This document shows positions 1-9,224 of a stretch of DNA of 64,000 nt, piece by piece. The notes under the pieces are model-generated. The model was not told where the DNA came from. It worked only from the letters and a program-made list of their open reading frames with translations, and made no database searches. Source of the stretch: Marinobacter sp. SS5-14b (lineage in GTDB: Bacteria > Pseudomonadota > Gammaproteobacteria > Pseudomonadales > Oleiphilaceae); the NCBI RefSeq assembly GCF_030541005.1, contig NZ_JASSVM010000005.1, forward strand, positions 1-64,000. The letters are read 5' to 3'. The position numbers and the translations under genes are program-made. Position 1 is the stretch's first letter. Each line of letters starts with the position of its first letter.

Positions 1-589
1 CCAGTTTGGGGGCGTCGCCGTGGTGGTCAGCGATAATCAGGGCCGGCTGTTCTTCGCCGTCCACGCTGCCGTGCTGGTAGCGGTAGTGCCAGCCTTCTTC
101 GGCGGCCAGGCGTTCAACGAAGTTGAGGTCGGTTTCCCGGTGCTGTACGCAGTACTCCCGTTCTTCCGGGCTGCGCTTAAGGTCAAACACTGTGTCGATG
201 ATGCCCCGCTCTTCCAGCAGGGTGCGCACGATGGCGTCGGTGCTCTGGGTCTGGAAGATACGGCTGCTGTGCATCAGGCCCAGGCGCCACACGGGAGGCT
301 GGATCACCAGTTCAAAGTGGGTGCGGCGGTGGCCGGTGTTGCCTCGGGCAAACTCGTTCACGACACCGGTAAAGCGGCGCTGGGGCTGGCCGTCCTGCCA
401 CACCACCAGGTCCACCGGTTGCTCCAGAATGTCGGCTGCCTGCACGTCCGGATCGGTGCTGGCCAGTTTCAGGCGGCCGTGAGACAGCGAAGACAAGCCT
501 TCGGTGAGCACGAAACTGACAACAACAAAGTGATCGGTGGGGAATTCGCCTACACGGGCGGTGAACTGCAATCCGCTTGCCTGGGGCAT
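1..589 (-). CDS. vgrG: Type VI secretion tip protein VgrG, N-terminal part (runs off the left edge)
   Basis: VgrG trimers form the puncturing tip of the type VI secretion system, below the PAAR spike and on top of the Hcp tube. The frame is open from an ATG at 589 to the window edge, about 196 codons, so only the gp27-like N-terminal base domain is visible. It shows the family pattern of a two-layer beta domain and the conserved stretch QHRETDLNFVERL, followed by the EEGWHYR segment. The ATG has an AGGG ribosome site about 10 nt upstream, and an in-frame TAA blocks any earlier start. No other T6SS gene lies to its right, so this is either the end of a T6SS cluster or an orphan vgrG with its effector outside the window. 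The family call is firm; the effector and full length are unknown. Confidence 0.85.
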   Translation of the reverse strand, partial: MPQASGLQFTARVGEFPTDHFVVVSFVLTEGLSSLSHGRLKLASTDPDVQAADILEQPVDLVVWQDGQPQRRFTGVVNEFARGNTGHRRTHFELVIQPPVWRLGLMHSSRIFQTQSTDAIVRTLLEERGIIDTVFDLKRSPEEREYCVQHRETDLNFVERLAAEEGWHYRYQHGSVDGEEQPALIIADHHGDAPKL

Positions 590-759
590 GTCTTCGATCC
601 CTGAAGTTTATATGATTTGAAGCTAACTCATCCTGAGCGCACGGGATTATAACCAGTGTGGATATCAAGGCCAACCTTGCACGCCCACACGTTTACGACT
701 TTTGTTGAACACTGTGAACCGTTACCCTTGGGGCAATCCGCAAGAACAAGAGTGACACC

Positions 760-1188
760 ATGGCTTCCTATACTATCGAAATCAATGAAACGTTTGATGT
801 TCCCCGCACCAGGGTTTTTGCCCTGTTTGCCGATCACCACCGCTTTGGCAAGATGATTGGCGCCCCTGTGAAACGCATCAAAGACAGTGATCAGGCAGAC
901 CCGAATGGCGTCGGCTCGGTCCGTAAAATCGGCATTGGCCCGCTGAGTCTGGAAGAAACAGTACTGGGTTTTGAGCCGGATTCCCTCATCGAATATGCCA
1001 TCACCAGTCTCAGCCCTATCAAAAACCACTTGGGCCGCATTCGTTTCAGTGACACGCAAGAAGGCCAAACGCGGGTGCAATACACCATCACTTTCGACGA
1101 TATTGTTCCGTTTTCAGGCAAAGTGGTCAGTTCTGCGCTAGAGCACGGACTGCGCCGCGGAATTCGGCAAGTGCCAAAACTGGCATAA
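760..1188 (+). CDS. SRPBCC (START/Bet v1-like) family protein
   Basis: A 142-residue protein of the polyketide-cyclase/dehydrase-like SRPBCC superfamily, whose members bind a hydrophobic ligand in a deep helix-grip cavity. The sequence starts with the usual first strand (YTIEINETFDVP), then a helix 'VFALFADHHRFGKMIG' and a run of alternating strands ending in a long C-terminal helix, filling the whole fold. No signal peptide is visible, so it is probably cytosolic. It stands alone between the divergent vgrG and the downstream yebC-like gene, with 68 nt to the latter. The ligand cannot be inferred from the sequence. Confidence 0.8.
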   Translation: MASYTIEINETFDVPRTRVFALFADHHRFGKMIGAPVKRIKDSDQADPNGVGSVRKIGIGPLSLEETVLGFEPDSLIEYAITSLSPIKNHLGRIRFSDTQEGQTRVQYTITFDDIVPFSGKVVSSALEHGLRRGIRQVPKLA

Positions 1189-1256
1189 CAAAGCTGTCGT
1201 AATTCTCTCAGGTTCAGTAAAATCTCGCTCTTTACAGAAAACGAGAGGCACCAAAG

Positions 1257-1982
1257 ATGGGCAGAGCCTACCAGAACCGCAAAGAATCCATGGCCAAAAC
1301 GGCTGCGGCGAAAACCAAGGTCTACAGCAAGTACGGCCGGGAAATCTATATGTCTGCCAAGTCCGGCGGCATCGATCCCCAGGCCAACCTGTCCCTACGC
1401 GGGCTGATTGAACGCGCCAAGAAAGACCAGGTGCCCAGCCATGTTATTGAAAAGGCCATAGAGAAAGCCAAGGGCGGCGCAGGCGAGGATTACTCCACTG
1501 CACGCTATGAAGGTTATGGCCCCGGCAATTGCATGGTCATTGTTGATTGCCTGACCGACAACCCGAACCGTACCTTTGGCGACGTACGCCTGGCGTTCAC
1601 CAAAACCAAGTGCAAGATTGGCACCCCTGGTGTAGTGGCTCACATGTTCGACCACTGCGCTATTTTTGTCTTCTCCGGCCAGGACGAAGAAGCCGTTCTT
1701 GAAGCGCTGATGGAAGCGGATGTCGATGTCACCGACATCGAAAATGAAGAAGGCAAAATCACCGTCTTCACCCCCAACACCGAATACGCCAAAGCCAGGC
1801 AAGCGCTGGAAGATGCCTTCTCAGGTATCGAATTTGAGGTGGATGAGATCCAGTTCCTGCCAAAAACCACGACCACCGTGGAAGGCGACGACATTCCCCT
1901 GTTTGAAAAGTTCATGGACATGCTGAACGAGCTGGACGATGTTCAGAACGTGTTCCACAACGCAGAGTTGCCGCAGGAGTAA
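1257..1982 (+). CDS. YebC/PmpR family transcriptional/translational regulator (YeeN-like)
   Basis: A 241-residue member of the YebC/PmpR family, three-domain proteins that act as DNA-binding regulators and, for YebC-type members, as factors easing ribosome stalling at polyproline. It opens with [20 protein letters not shown] rather than the MAGHSKW of canonical YebC, which places it in the shorter YeeN-like subgroup. The segments [22 protein letters not shown] and YEGYGPGN are typical family blocks. A GAGAGG ribosome site lies before the ATG. The next gene follows after 36 nt, so the two may be cotranscribed. Which genes it regulates cannot be told from the sequence. Confidence 0.9.
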   Translation: MGRAYQNRKESMAKTAAAKTKVYSKYGREIYMSAKSGGIDPQANLSLRGLIERAKKDQVPSHVIEKAIEKAKGGAGEDYSTARYEGYGPGNCMVIVDCLTDNPNRTFGDVRLAFTKTKCKIGTPGVVAHMFDHCAIFVFSGQDEEAVLEALMEADVDVTDIENEEGKITVFTPNTEYAKARQALEDAFSGIEFEVDEIQFLPKTTTTVEGDDIPLFEKFMDMLNELDDVQNVFHNAELPQE

Positions 1983-2018
1983 TCTGCGCCGAAGGTCCGG
2001 AATCGAACGGAGTGCAGC

Positions 2019-2765
2019 ATGGCTGGTTCAGATGAGGTAATAAATCCTCGCGTGGTTATTCTGAAAACCGGAACAACCTACCCACAGATCAAGGATCACT
2101 TCGGCGACTTTGATGCGTGGTTTGTGAGGGGCCTGTCCAGCCAGCTGAACCTGACCATCGCCGATGTCACCCAGGCACCTCCTCCGGGCGAGCCGGGGGA
2201 CTGGCAAGGCATTGTCATTACCGGTTCACCCGCAATGGTGAGCGACCTCGCCCCCTGGAGTGAACAAGCGGCGACATGGCTGAAGCAGGCGGTTGAAGCC
2301 GGCGTTCCCGTTCTGGGCGTCTGCTATGGCCACCAGCTTCTGGCTCACGCTCTGGGCGGCAAAGTGGGTTACCATCCCAGAGGCCGTGAAACCGGCACCC
2401 ACAGCATCAAACTGTTCGAAACGGCAAAATCAGACCCGCTGTTCAGCCTTTTCCCCCGGGAGTTTCCTGCTCAACTGACCCACAAGCAATCGGTACTGGA
2501 ACTTCCTCCGGGCGCCGTGCTACTGGGCGAGTCGGCGTTCGAGCCCCATCAAGCGTTTCGCATTGGGGAAAATGCCTGGGGCGTTCAGTTTCATCCCGAA
2601 TTCACCGATCAGATCATGAAAGCCTACCTGGAGGTGCAGTATCCGGATCTGGCGCAGGAAGGTCTGGATGCCAGCGGCTTGATGAACTCGGTTCGGCCGG
2701 CACCGGAAGCGTCCAGGCTTCTTGAACGATTCTCTGACTGGATTCTTCAAAAGCAGCGCCGCTAA
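2019..2765 (+). CDS. Class I glutamine amidotransferase domain protein
   Basis: A 248-residue free-standing class I glutamine amidotransferase of the GuaA-like type, which hydrolyses glutamine to supply ammonia to a partner. The catalytic triad is visible: nucleophile Cys102 in GVCYGHQLLAHALGG, and His192 with Glu194 in GVQFHPEF. No synthetase domain is attached. Standalone homologues are usually annotated 'glutamine amidotransferase' or gamma-glutamyl hydrolase-like, so the acceptor or substrate remains open. The start ATG has a GGAG site upstream. The next gene begins 41 nt downstream, and a short operon with the YebC-like gene is possible. Confidence 0.85.
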   Translation: MAGSDEVINPRVVILKTGTTYPQIKDHFGDFDAWFVRGLSSQLNLTIADVTQAPPPGEPGDWQGIVITGSPAMVSDLAPWSEQAATWLKQAVEAGVPVLGVCYGHQLLAHALGGKVGYHPRGRETGTHSIKLFETAKSDPLFSLFPREFPAQLTHKQSVLELPPGAVLLGESAFEPHQAFRIGENAWGVQFHPEFTDQIMKAYLEVQYPDLAQEGLDASGLMNSVRPAPEASRLLERFSDWILQKQRR

Positions 2766-2805
2766 GCCGGCAGCAACCCAAACACTTCGATGGAACGAAA
2801 CGCCC

Positions 2806-4251
2806 ATGACAATGAAGTTAGTAGCCTCTGCCCTGCTCCTGACCCTCATCGCCCTGGGGCTATGGCACTCATACAAGCCTTTACCTGCTGGCATTCGCTA
2901 CCAAGGTGCTCCGGCCCCCTTGATCGCACCAAAACTGCTTACCGACACCACCACCCACTTCCCGAATGGCAGCTCGTCTCTCGACCATGAGATCTTTGAT
3001 GAGGTGCTGCGTCTGATCGATCAGGCCCAGCAATTCATCCTGATCGATATGTTTCTTTACAACAGCACCGGCCCCGAGAATGCTGACCTCCGCCCCCTGG
3101 CATCCCAACTCACCCAGGCGCTCATTGCGAAAAAGAAAGCCGCCCCCAACATCGATATCGTGGTCATTTCAGACCCGCTCAATACCTTCTATGGTGGCAC
3201 CCGGTCGCGCACATTCGAAGCACTGGAAGGTGCCGGCATTGAACTGATCATCACCAATCTGGAGCCGCTTCGTGATAGTAATCCAGCCTGGTCTGCATTG
3301 TGGCGACTCTGCTGTCAATGGTTGGGCAACAACCCGGACGGAGGCTGGCTACCCAATGCTCTCGGAAACGAGCAAACCACCCTCCGTAGCTACCTGGCGC
3401 TGCCAAACTTCAAGGCCAACCATCGCAAGCTGCTGGTTGCCGATGAAGGCACCCGATTCCGCGCCCTGATCACCTCGGCCAACCCCCACGATGGCAGCAG
3501 TCGGCACAGCAACATCGGCCTGAGCTTCAGCGGCCCCGCGGTCGCAGATGTGATCCGAAGCGAGCAGGCCGTGGCAGACCTGTCCGGTGCAGATACAGAA
3601 ATCTTCACACGATGGATCGACAGGGTAGAAGCCAGCACCCCCCCGTCAACGAGCCCCACCGGGAAGGTAAGGTTACTGACGGAGTCAGCCATCCGGGATC
3701 AGGTTCTGGACATGATCGGGCGAAGCGAAGCTGGCGAATCACTGGACATCGCCATGTTCTATTTATCGCATCGCCCTGTCATCAAGGCACTGATCGCGGC
3801 GCAGCAGCGGGGCGTGACCATCCGCATGCTGCTGGACGCAAACAAAGACGCCTTCGGCCACGAAAAGAACGGCATCCCCAACCGGCCGGTTGCCAACGAA
3901 CTCAACCGGGCAGGCGTTGCCATTCGTTGGTGCAACACCCATGGAGAGCAATGCCACAGCAAGCTGATTAGCTACACACGGGCTGACGGACAACAAGAGC
4001 TACTGCTCGGCTCGGCAAATTTCACCCGCCGTAATCTGGACGACCTGAATCTTGAATCCAACGTTTGGGTGGCAGTGCCTTCAGAGCACCCGACAGCACA
4101 AAAAGCCACTGATTACTTCAACCGGCATTGGGAGAGCGGCCCTGAAACCAGCCCTGCCCTCAGCCTGCCCTATTCTGAATGGGCGGACAGCTCACGGCTC
4201 AGGTATTGGCAGTACCGGATTATGGAAGCCACGGGGCTTTCCACTTTCTGA
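2806..4251 (+). CDS. Phospholipase D-family protein, membrane-anchored
   Basis: A protein of about 481 residues with an N-terminal hydrophobic anchor (residues 3-20) and two PLD-like halves, placing it among cardiolipin-synthase/phosphodiesterase-type PLD enzymes facing the periplasm. The first HKD motif is complete (H206-R-K208, then Asp in LLVAD). The second half has H384-S-K386 and a good GSANFTRR segment, but the expected Asp four residues after the Lys region is Thr, so the second motif is degenerate. An earlier in-frame ATG at 2722 lies inside the preceding gene; the ATG at 2806 is chosen because it begins the signal anchor and has a GGAACG site. Substrate could be phospholipid or nucleic acid. 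Confidence 0.8.
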   Translation: MTMKLVASALLLTLIALGLWHSYKPLPAGIRYQGAPAPLIAPKLLTDTTTHFPNGSSSLDHEIFDEVLRLIDQAQQFILIDMFLYNSTGPENADLRPLASQLTQALIAKKKAAPNIDIVVISDPLNTFYGGTRSRTFEALEGAGIELIITNLEPLRDSNPAWSALWRLCCQWLGNNPDGGWLPNALGNEQTTLRSYLALPNFKANHRKLLVADEGTRFRALITSANPHDGSSRHSNIGLSFSGPAVADVIRSEQAVADLSGADTEIFTRWIDRVEASTPPSTSPTGKVRLLTESAIRDQVLDMIGRSEAGESLDIAMFYLSHRPVIKALIAAQQRGVTIRMLLDANKDAFGHEKNGIPNRPVANELNRAGVAIRWCNTHGEQCHSKLISYTRADGQQELLLGSANFTRRNLDDLNLESNVWVAVPSEHPTAQKATDYFNRHWESGPETSPALSLPYSEWADSSRLRYWQYRIMEATGLSTF

Positions 4252-4272
4252 GGATCCGACTGGTAATCAGGG

Positions 4273-5001
4273 TCACCTCAAATTTGCAGATCTTTTCGGG
4301 CTGCTTCTGCCGACGGCCGGAACAGCTTGGCCTTTACGACAAATCACCACATCTTTGCGCGGAACCTTCAGTTGCCAGCCGAAACGCTCCGCCAGCCAGG
4401 CAAACGTCTGCTCCCGGTAGAACACTACATGGGTGGGATCTCTTCGGTAATGCCAGTTCGCGAATCGGTCGTCGTCGGTCTGAAAACAAGTCATGATCGC
4501 CAGCCAGCCATCGGGTTTGAGCAAGCCGTTCAATTGTCTGAATACGTCCGCGGGCCGGTGCAGGTGCTCGACGACTTCGGTACAGGTGATGAAATCATAC
4601 TGACGCTCCAACGCCGAGGTATCCGGGGCAAAAAAAGGATCATAGACAGCCATCGGAAACCCCGCCTGTTCGAGCATTTGTGCAAGGGCCGGCCCCGGGC
4701 CACAGCCGAAATCCAACCCTGTGGCACCAGCCGGCAGTTGCCCCAGCAGCGGATCCACCAGCTTCGACAAAAACCGGCGATAGCCTGCATCGTCCGGCTG
4801 ATTGTCATGGAGCTGATACACCGCGCGCTCTTCCTCTTGCGACAAATAGCATTCTGGCGCCATCACGGTTGCTTCGCACGAAGCGCACCGATGATAGGTT
4901 TTGCCCTCCACTGCCAGGAAAGGTGACAGCGAAGCGGTTTCGCACACCGGGCACCATCGCGCTTCTTTGTCAGCACTACAACCTGTTGCATGCGAATGCA
5001 T
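4273..5001 (-). CDS. Class I SAM-dependent methyltransferase with N-terminal zinc ribbon
   Basis: A 242-residue methyltransferase. The N terminus carries two CxxC pairs (WCPVCE and RCASCE, about residues 17-42), a likely zinc ribbon, followed by the Rossmann methyltransferase core: the SAM-binding motif LDFGCGPGPAL near residue 100 and the post-II motif TCTEVVEHLHRP. Proteins of this layout belong to the Methyltransf_23 group, often annotated as 2-polyprenyl-3-methyl-5-hydroxy-6-metoxy-1,4-benzoquinol-like methylases, but the substrate is generally unknown. It is convergent with the PLD gene (21 nt apart) and divergent from the AraC-family gene. Confidence 0.85.
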   Translation of the reverse strand: MHSHATGCSADKEARWCPVCETASLSPFLAVEGKTYHRCASCEATVMAPECYLSQEEERAVYQLHDNQPDDAGYRRFLSKLVDPLLGQLPAGATGLDFGCGPGPALAQMLEQAGFPMAVYDPFFAPDTSALERQYDFITCTEVVEHLHRPADVFRQLNGLLKPDGWLAIMTCFQTDDDRFANWHYRRDPTHVVFYREQTFAWLAERFGWQLKVPRKDVVICRKGQAVPAVGRSSPKRSANLR

Positions 5002-5149
5002 GTACGCTCCATCCCGCTCAAAGTTTTATTGTCATATCCGGCCATGCGACCAGTTTGTGACCCGTTGCCACAAAGCCCTGAGGAACAGATGCCTATACTG
5101 ATGCCCATAACAGCCTGGCTGGGCTGACATAATAACAACTGCGCTTCTG

Positions 5150-6214
5150 ATGACGAACTCCCGGATAACCGCCGGCCACAGAGACACTTACATGGAAATG
5201 TTGACACCCCTTGCACTGGAAGTGCCGATTATCTCGGCACGGTATGCGCGACGCTTTGTCCGGTTCATGGAGAACCGTGGCGTAAAGCGCCATACCATTC
5301 TTACCAAAACCGGCATCACCGACGAAATGCTGAACAACCCGGACGCCAGCCTGTCTATGACGCAGGTGCTGGGCCTCCTGCGCCAGGCGGACTGGCTGAT
5401 GACAGACGAGCGAGCGGCTTTCGAGTTCGGAAAGCAGCTTGATTTACCCAGCCACGGGTTACTGGGGTTCGCAATGCTCGGGCAGGAAAACCCAAGGCGA
5501 CTGGTCAGCATGATCGTGCAGTACCTGCGCGTGGGCCTGCCGCTCATGGACATGGAGCTGGAATCAAGCGGTACTACTTTCCGAATCAAGCTGATCGATA
5601 CCTGGAACGTAGGCGACCTGCGTCCCTGTCTAACCAAGATTTACATGGGCAGCATCTACCGCTTGTCCTGCCAGGTGTGTGGTCACTTTACCTTTCAGTT
5701 CGACTTTTCCACCAGCACTCGCCAGGAGGACTGGCAATTACTGGCCCCGGACTGCGAGTTCGTGTTCGACGCCAGCGTGAGCCAGGTAACCATGCCCTTA
5801 AAAGGCATGCCTTTGCGCAAAGACGACGCCAGCCTGGAATTCCTGGTCGCCAGAACTCGCCATACCCGAAAACAGAAAACCCTGGAAGCTGACGAAACGG
5901 TGATGCAGGTACGCGAACTGATCATGAGCCAACCCGGCCGCCCGTGCACCACGGAAAATATTGCCCGCCGGCTGGACATCAGCCCCAGAACGCTCCGCCA
6001 GCATCTGGCCAGCGCGGGCACCTCGTTCCGGGAGCTGCGAAACGAAATCCGGGAGAACTTTGCCACACTCTACCTCAAAGACACCAACGTGCCCCTGGAG
6101 TCCATTTCGGAAAAGCTGGGCTTCAGCGACCAGGCCGGATTTACCAAAGCCTATCGCTCATGGACCGGCAGCACTCCCGGTGACATTCGCCGCCAAGCCC
6201 GCAACAAAAAGTGA
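5150..6214 (+). CDS. AraC/XylS family transcriptional regulator
   Basis: A 354-residue regulator with an N-terminal Arabinose_bd-like ligand domain (about residues 30-210) and a C-terminal pair of helix-turn-helix motifs (about 250-350). The second HTH is recognised in LESISEKLGFSDQAGFTKAY followed by TGSTPGDIRR, the usual AraC signature. This domain order is typical of OruR/ArgR-like and Marinobacter/Alcanivorax fatty-acid or alkane-responsive regulators. The translated frame starts at 5150, but ATGs at 5192 and 5198 also fit the family length. The next gene on the same strand is 247 nt away behind a hairpin, so control of the secreted-protein pair downstream is possible but unproven. Confidence 0.9.
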   Translation: MTNSRITAGHRDTYMEMLTPLALEVPIISARYARRFVRFMENRGVKRHTILTKTGITDEMLNNPDASLSMTQVLGLLRQADWLMTDERAAFEFGKQLDLPSHGLLGFAMLGQENPRRLVSMIVQYLRVGLPLMDMELESSGTTFRIKLIDTWNVGDLRPCLTKIYMGSIYRLSCQVCGHFTFQFDFSTSTRQEDWQLLAPDCEFVFDASVSQVTMPLKGMPLRKDDASLEFLVARTRHTRKQKTLEADETVMQVRELIMSQPGRPCTTENIARRLDISPRTLRQHLASAGTSFRELRNEIRENFATLYLKDTNVPLESISEKLGFSDQAGFTKAYRSWTGSTPGDIRRQARNKK

Positions 6215-6291
6215 ACACGCATCAACTTTCAGTTTGATGCCGTTCACGGTTTGAACAATTACCCCCCTTCACTTCCGCTTTAGACAAAAAT

Positions 6292-6322
6292 GGTGCCGCC
6301 ACCAGCAATGACCGGCGGCACC
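6292..6322 (-). terminator. Terminator-like hairpin, U-tract on the minus strand
   Basis: A perfect 9-bp stem GGTGCCGCC (6292-6300) / GGCGGCACC (6314-6322) with a 13-nt loop. On the minus strand it is followed by ATTTTTG, the layout of a rho-independent terminator; on the plus strand it is followed by CTCTCCCC with no U-tract. There is no minus-strand gene immediately to its right, so it may stop antisense transcription, or serve as a factor-dependent stop for the AraC gene. Confidence 0.5.
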
Positions 6323-6461
6323 CTCTCCCCGTCTAATACCCATGCAATCATGTGCTCAATGCCCATGGCAAAGGGATTTACGCAAGTCCGATCAAGCTGT
6401 CCTTATCGGTGATGTCTGCAGCCCTAACTACAACAAAGAACGCAAGACAGAGGACGAACTC

Positions 6462-8282
6462 ATGAAACTCAGGAACCTCAACACCAGTGTCAGCAAGCTC
6501 GGCGCCGCCGTAGCGGCTGCGGCACTGATGGCGGGCGGCGCGTCTAACGCAGCTGCTGAACAAGTCTCAACCGAACTGGCTTTTGAATGTCCGTTTCCGC
6601 TGATCGGCACCCAGCCTATCCGTGCACAGATCAGTGCAGACATCCCGAACGTTGCAACCGTAGGTGACCCTACCCCGCAATTTGAAGTGACGGCGATCAC
6701 CATCGTTAACGACAACGCCCGTACCGGCCTCAAGCTGGTTGGCTCAGAGACTGTTGAAGGCGTTGCCACCAGCATCAACAACGTCATCACGCCAAACCGT
6801 AGCCTGGAGCAGGTCGTTACGCTGGACATCCCGGCCACCCCGATCCCTGCCACCACCGGCGAGTTCAACGTACCGGCCTCCGGTATTGCTCCTGAAGTCC
6901 TCTTTACCGAGGACGACATTGGCCAGGCCGAAATCCGTGTTGGCTCTCTGTCTCTGGAGCTGATTGCCCGTACGGCCAACGGCGCCATTGCACCAGCACC
7001 TATCGGTGAGATCTCCACCGACTGTGTGCAGTTGCCAGACCAGGACAATCTGCTGCAAACCCTTACGGTTGCTGACGTACCTGTTGAAACACCTCGCATT
7101 GATGTAGATGGAGAAGAACTTGCCTTTGGCTCTGTTCAGGCTGGTCTGACTGCCCAGAAGTCCCTCACTATCATCAACACGGGTAGCGCAGCACTCGGCA
7201 TCAACAACATCTCCATCAGCGGTGATGATGCTCAGGTGTTTACTCAGACCAACGACTGTAGCGCTGGTTTGGCACCCGATGCCTCCTGTAGCGTGGATGT
7301 GACCTTTGCACCCAGCACCGACGGCGCTCGCGTGGCGACTCTGACCATCGAGTCGACTGACGCTGACAGACCAAGCATCGATGCGGCTCTGTCTGGTCGC
7401 GGAACTCTGGCTCCAATGCCGATCATCGAGGTAACACCTGACTCCGTTAACCTGGGCCGCGTTCTTGTGGGCACCAGCAAGTCTGCTCAGGTAACCATTG
7501 GCAATACCGGCAACGCTGCTCTGCAAATTGACAGCATCGCCCTTGAAGGCGCCAATGCCTCTGACTTCACTCAGACCAACAACTGCACCACGGTTGCGGC
7601 CGGCGCAAGCTGTTCGGTTGATGTGAACTTCACGGCTGCTGCAGCTGGTGTAAGCAACGCCGCTCTGGTTGTGCGTTCCAGCGATGGCGAGAATGCAGAA
7701 ATCAGTGTTCCGGTTACTGCTGAAGCCATCGAAGATACACCTGGCGGCAAACTTGACCTCCTGCTCGGCCTGGAAGGCTCCACGCTGATCGCGGGCACTG
7801 GCGGCACCCTGCCGCTGACCGGTTCAATTGCGACCGTGCTTGACCTGGCTTCCGGAACCTTCGAAGCCGACACCCAGGTTCTGCCCACCTCTGGCAACTT
7901 CTCGGTCAAAGTGCTGTTCAGCAAGCTCAATGCTTCTGCCAACGTTGAATTCGAGCAGGCCGGTATCACTACGGGTTCCCTGATCGATGGCAAGCTGACA
8001 GCTAACTCCCCGCTGTACGTGAAAGTGCCCAAGGTTGCTATCAAGCTGGGCTGGCTGCCCCTGCGTATTGGTGGTGGCGACGAGTGCCGCACCAGCGAGC
8101 CGGTTAACATCCAGCTGACGTCTGCAGAAGGCACTAACTTCTCGCCGGCAACTGGCGGTGCAGTAAGCGGTGTCTACGACCTGCCACCACTGGAAAACTG
8201 TGGTCTCCTGACCAGCCTGCTTAACCAGTTCATGTCTGGCCCAGGCAACACCATTGATCTGCAGCTGACCCCTCAGCTCTAA
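6462..8282 (+). CDS. Exported protein with two ASH/choice-of-anchor-D repeats
   Basis: A 606-residue secreted protein. The chosen ATG has a GAGGA ribosome site and begins a clear Sec signal peptide (lysine/arginine start, then AAVAAAALMAGGASNAAA). Residues about 210-314 and 320-422 are two immunoglobulin-like ASH (choice-of-anchor D) repeats; each carries a cysteine pair in the pattern TQTN-[DN]-C...SCSVDV. Flanking them are two unique beta-rich regions; the N-terminal one contains 'FECPFPLIGTQPI', reminiscent of domains in actinobacterial secreted proteins (DUF6801-like, from memory). The sequence is poor in Lys, Trp and Tyr, as expected for a surface or matrix protein. The open frame extends upstream to 6342 but lacks a signal there. 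It probably forms a unit with the next secreted gene. Function unknown. Confidence 0.8.
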   Translation: MKLRNLNTSVSKLGAAVAAAALMAGGASNAAAEQVSTELAFECPFPLIGTQPIRAQISADIPNVATVGDPTPQFEVTAITIVNDNARTGLKLVGSETVEGVATSINNVITPNRSLEQVVTLDIPATPIPATTGEFNVPASGIAPEVLFTEDDIGQAEIRVGSLSLELIARTANGAIAPAPIGEISTDCVQLPDQDNLLQTLTVADVPVETPRIDVDGEELAFGSVQAGLTAQKSLTIINTGSAALGINNISISGDDAQVFTQTNDCSAGLAPDASCSVDVTFAPSTDGARVATLTIESTDADRPSIDAALSGRGTLAPMPIIEVTPDSVNLGRVLVGTSKSAQVTIGNTGNAALQIDSIALEGANASDFTQTNNCTTVAAGASCSVDVNFTAAAAGVSNAALVVRSSDGENAEISVPVTAEAIEDTPGGKLDLLLGLEGSTLIAGTGGTLPLTGSIATVLDLASGTFEADTQVLPTSGNFSVKVLFSKLNASANVEFEQAGITTGSLIDGKLTANSPLYVKVPKVAIKLGWLPLRIGGGDECRTSEPVNIQLTSAEGTNFSPATGGAVSGVYDLPPLENCGLLTSLLNQFMSGPGNTIDLQLTPQL

Positions 8283-8287
8283 AGAAA

Positions 8288-8338
8288 TTCCGGCCTGGCC
8301 GGAAAACAGGTCACAGCCGGTATCAACCGGCTGTGACC
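8288..8338. other. Two adjacent hairpins between the secreted-protein genes
   Basis: The 94-bp gap holds TTCCGGCC/GGCCGGAA (8288-8304, 1-nt spacer) and, 4 nt later, a perfect 12-bp stem GGTCACAGCCGG/CCGGCTGTGACC with a 6-nt loop (8309-8338). Neither is followed by a U-tract on the plus strand. They could be a processing or 3'-end protecting structure giving unequal expression of the two genes, or a factor-dependent terminator. Confidence 0.6.
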
Positions 8339-8376
8339 AATAAGTACGAAAATAAAACCAAAAAAGGAATAACGAT

Positions 8377-9219
8377 ATGAACAGCCTGAAAAAATCCGCG
8401 TTAGTGCTAGCCATTGCCGGGCTCCCTTTTGCCGCCCAGGCAGACCTCAAGCCCATTGACGACGTTCACATGGGTAACATCACCGGTCAGGCCGGTGTGA
8501 CTATTGAACTGGAAACCAAACTGTCGATTGACGAGTTCCTCTACACTGATGAAGGCTCATTCTCCATCAAGGACATCAAAATCGGTGGTGCTAACCGTAC
8601 CGATCTGTTCGAAGAAATCACTGATTTCCGCGACGCTCTGTTCGGCCAGACCAGTGATCTGATCGACAACATCAAGATCGATATCGACGTGGCGGCTGAT
8701 GGCGATGCCATCATTAACATCTTCCCGCTCACCGCAGCGCCGATAGACTTTGGCGTCAGCACTGGCGAATGGTCACTGCAGGGTGCCACCGACTCCACGT
8801 TGCTTGCGAGCAACTTCAACATGGTGGGCGCGTTCACCAAAGTGGGTATTACCGTTGATACTGCAACCGACAAGCTCAACCTGAACACACAGGTTGGCAT
8901 CTCTGATCTCGACGTCGACGTCGACTTCCTCGCCTTGGGTATCCGTGACCTCAAATTGACCGGTGCCAACTACATGGGCGCTGGTCTTAACGGCGCGACT
9001 GCCAATCCAGGCGTTCTGACACTCGGTGCCACCATCGACATGGACGTTTACAAAGGGACCCGTCTGGGTGGCTCCGGCGACGCTCTGGCGATCGACCTGA
9101 ACACCTTCGCAGCCGATTTGTCGATCGGCGAAGTACTGGTAGGTGGAGCCAATATCGGCTCTGTGATGATGGATAACCTGGTGGTGCAGGACACCACCAT
9201 GCGTATCTACGGTCACTAA
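8377..9219 (+). CDS. Secreted DUF6160/FilA-like protein
   Basis: A 280-residue protein with a signal peptide (MNSLKKSALVLAIAGLPFAAQA) followed by the block DVHMGNITGQAGVTIELETK, characteristic of proteins annotated as DUF6160 or 'putative pilus system protein FilA'. The rest is a repetitive beta pattern rich in Asp, Gly, Ile and Val with almost no Lys or Cys, as in beta-solenoid or fimbria-associated surface proteins. An AAGGAATAACG ribosome site precedes the ATG. It lies 94 nt after the ASH-repeat gene and ends at a strong terminator, so the pair likely forms a transcription unit. The assembly pathway and partners are not in the window. Confidence 0.7.
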   Translation: MNSLKKSALVLAIAGLPFAAQADLKPIDDVHMGNITGQAGVTIELETKLSIDEFLYTDEGSFSIKDIKIGGANRTDLFEEITDFRDALFGQTSDLIDNIKIDIDVAADGDAIINIFPLTAAPIDFGVSTGEWSLQGATDSTLLASNFNMVGAFTKVGITVDTATDKLNLNTQVGISDLDVDVDFLALGIRDLKLTGANYMGAGLNGATANPGVLTLGATIDMDVYKGTRLGGSGDALAIDLNTFAADLSIGEVLVGGANIGSVMMDNLVVQDTTMRIYGH

Positions 9220-9224
9220 AACCT

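Noticed and set aside
20..604. 194-codon plus-strand frame at the left edge
   Set aside because: The minus strand encodes the recognisable VgrG N terminus in the same interval.
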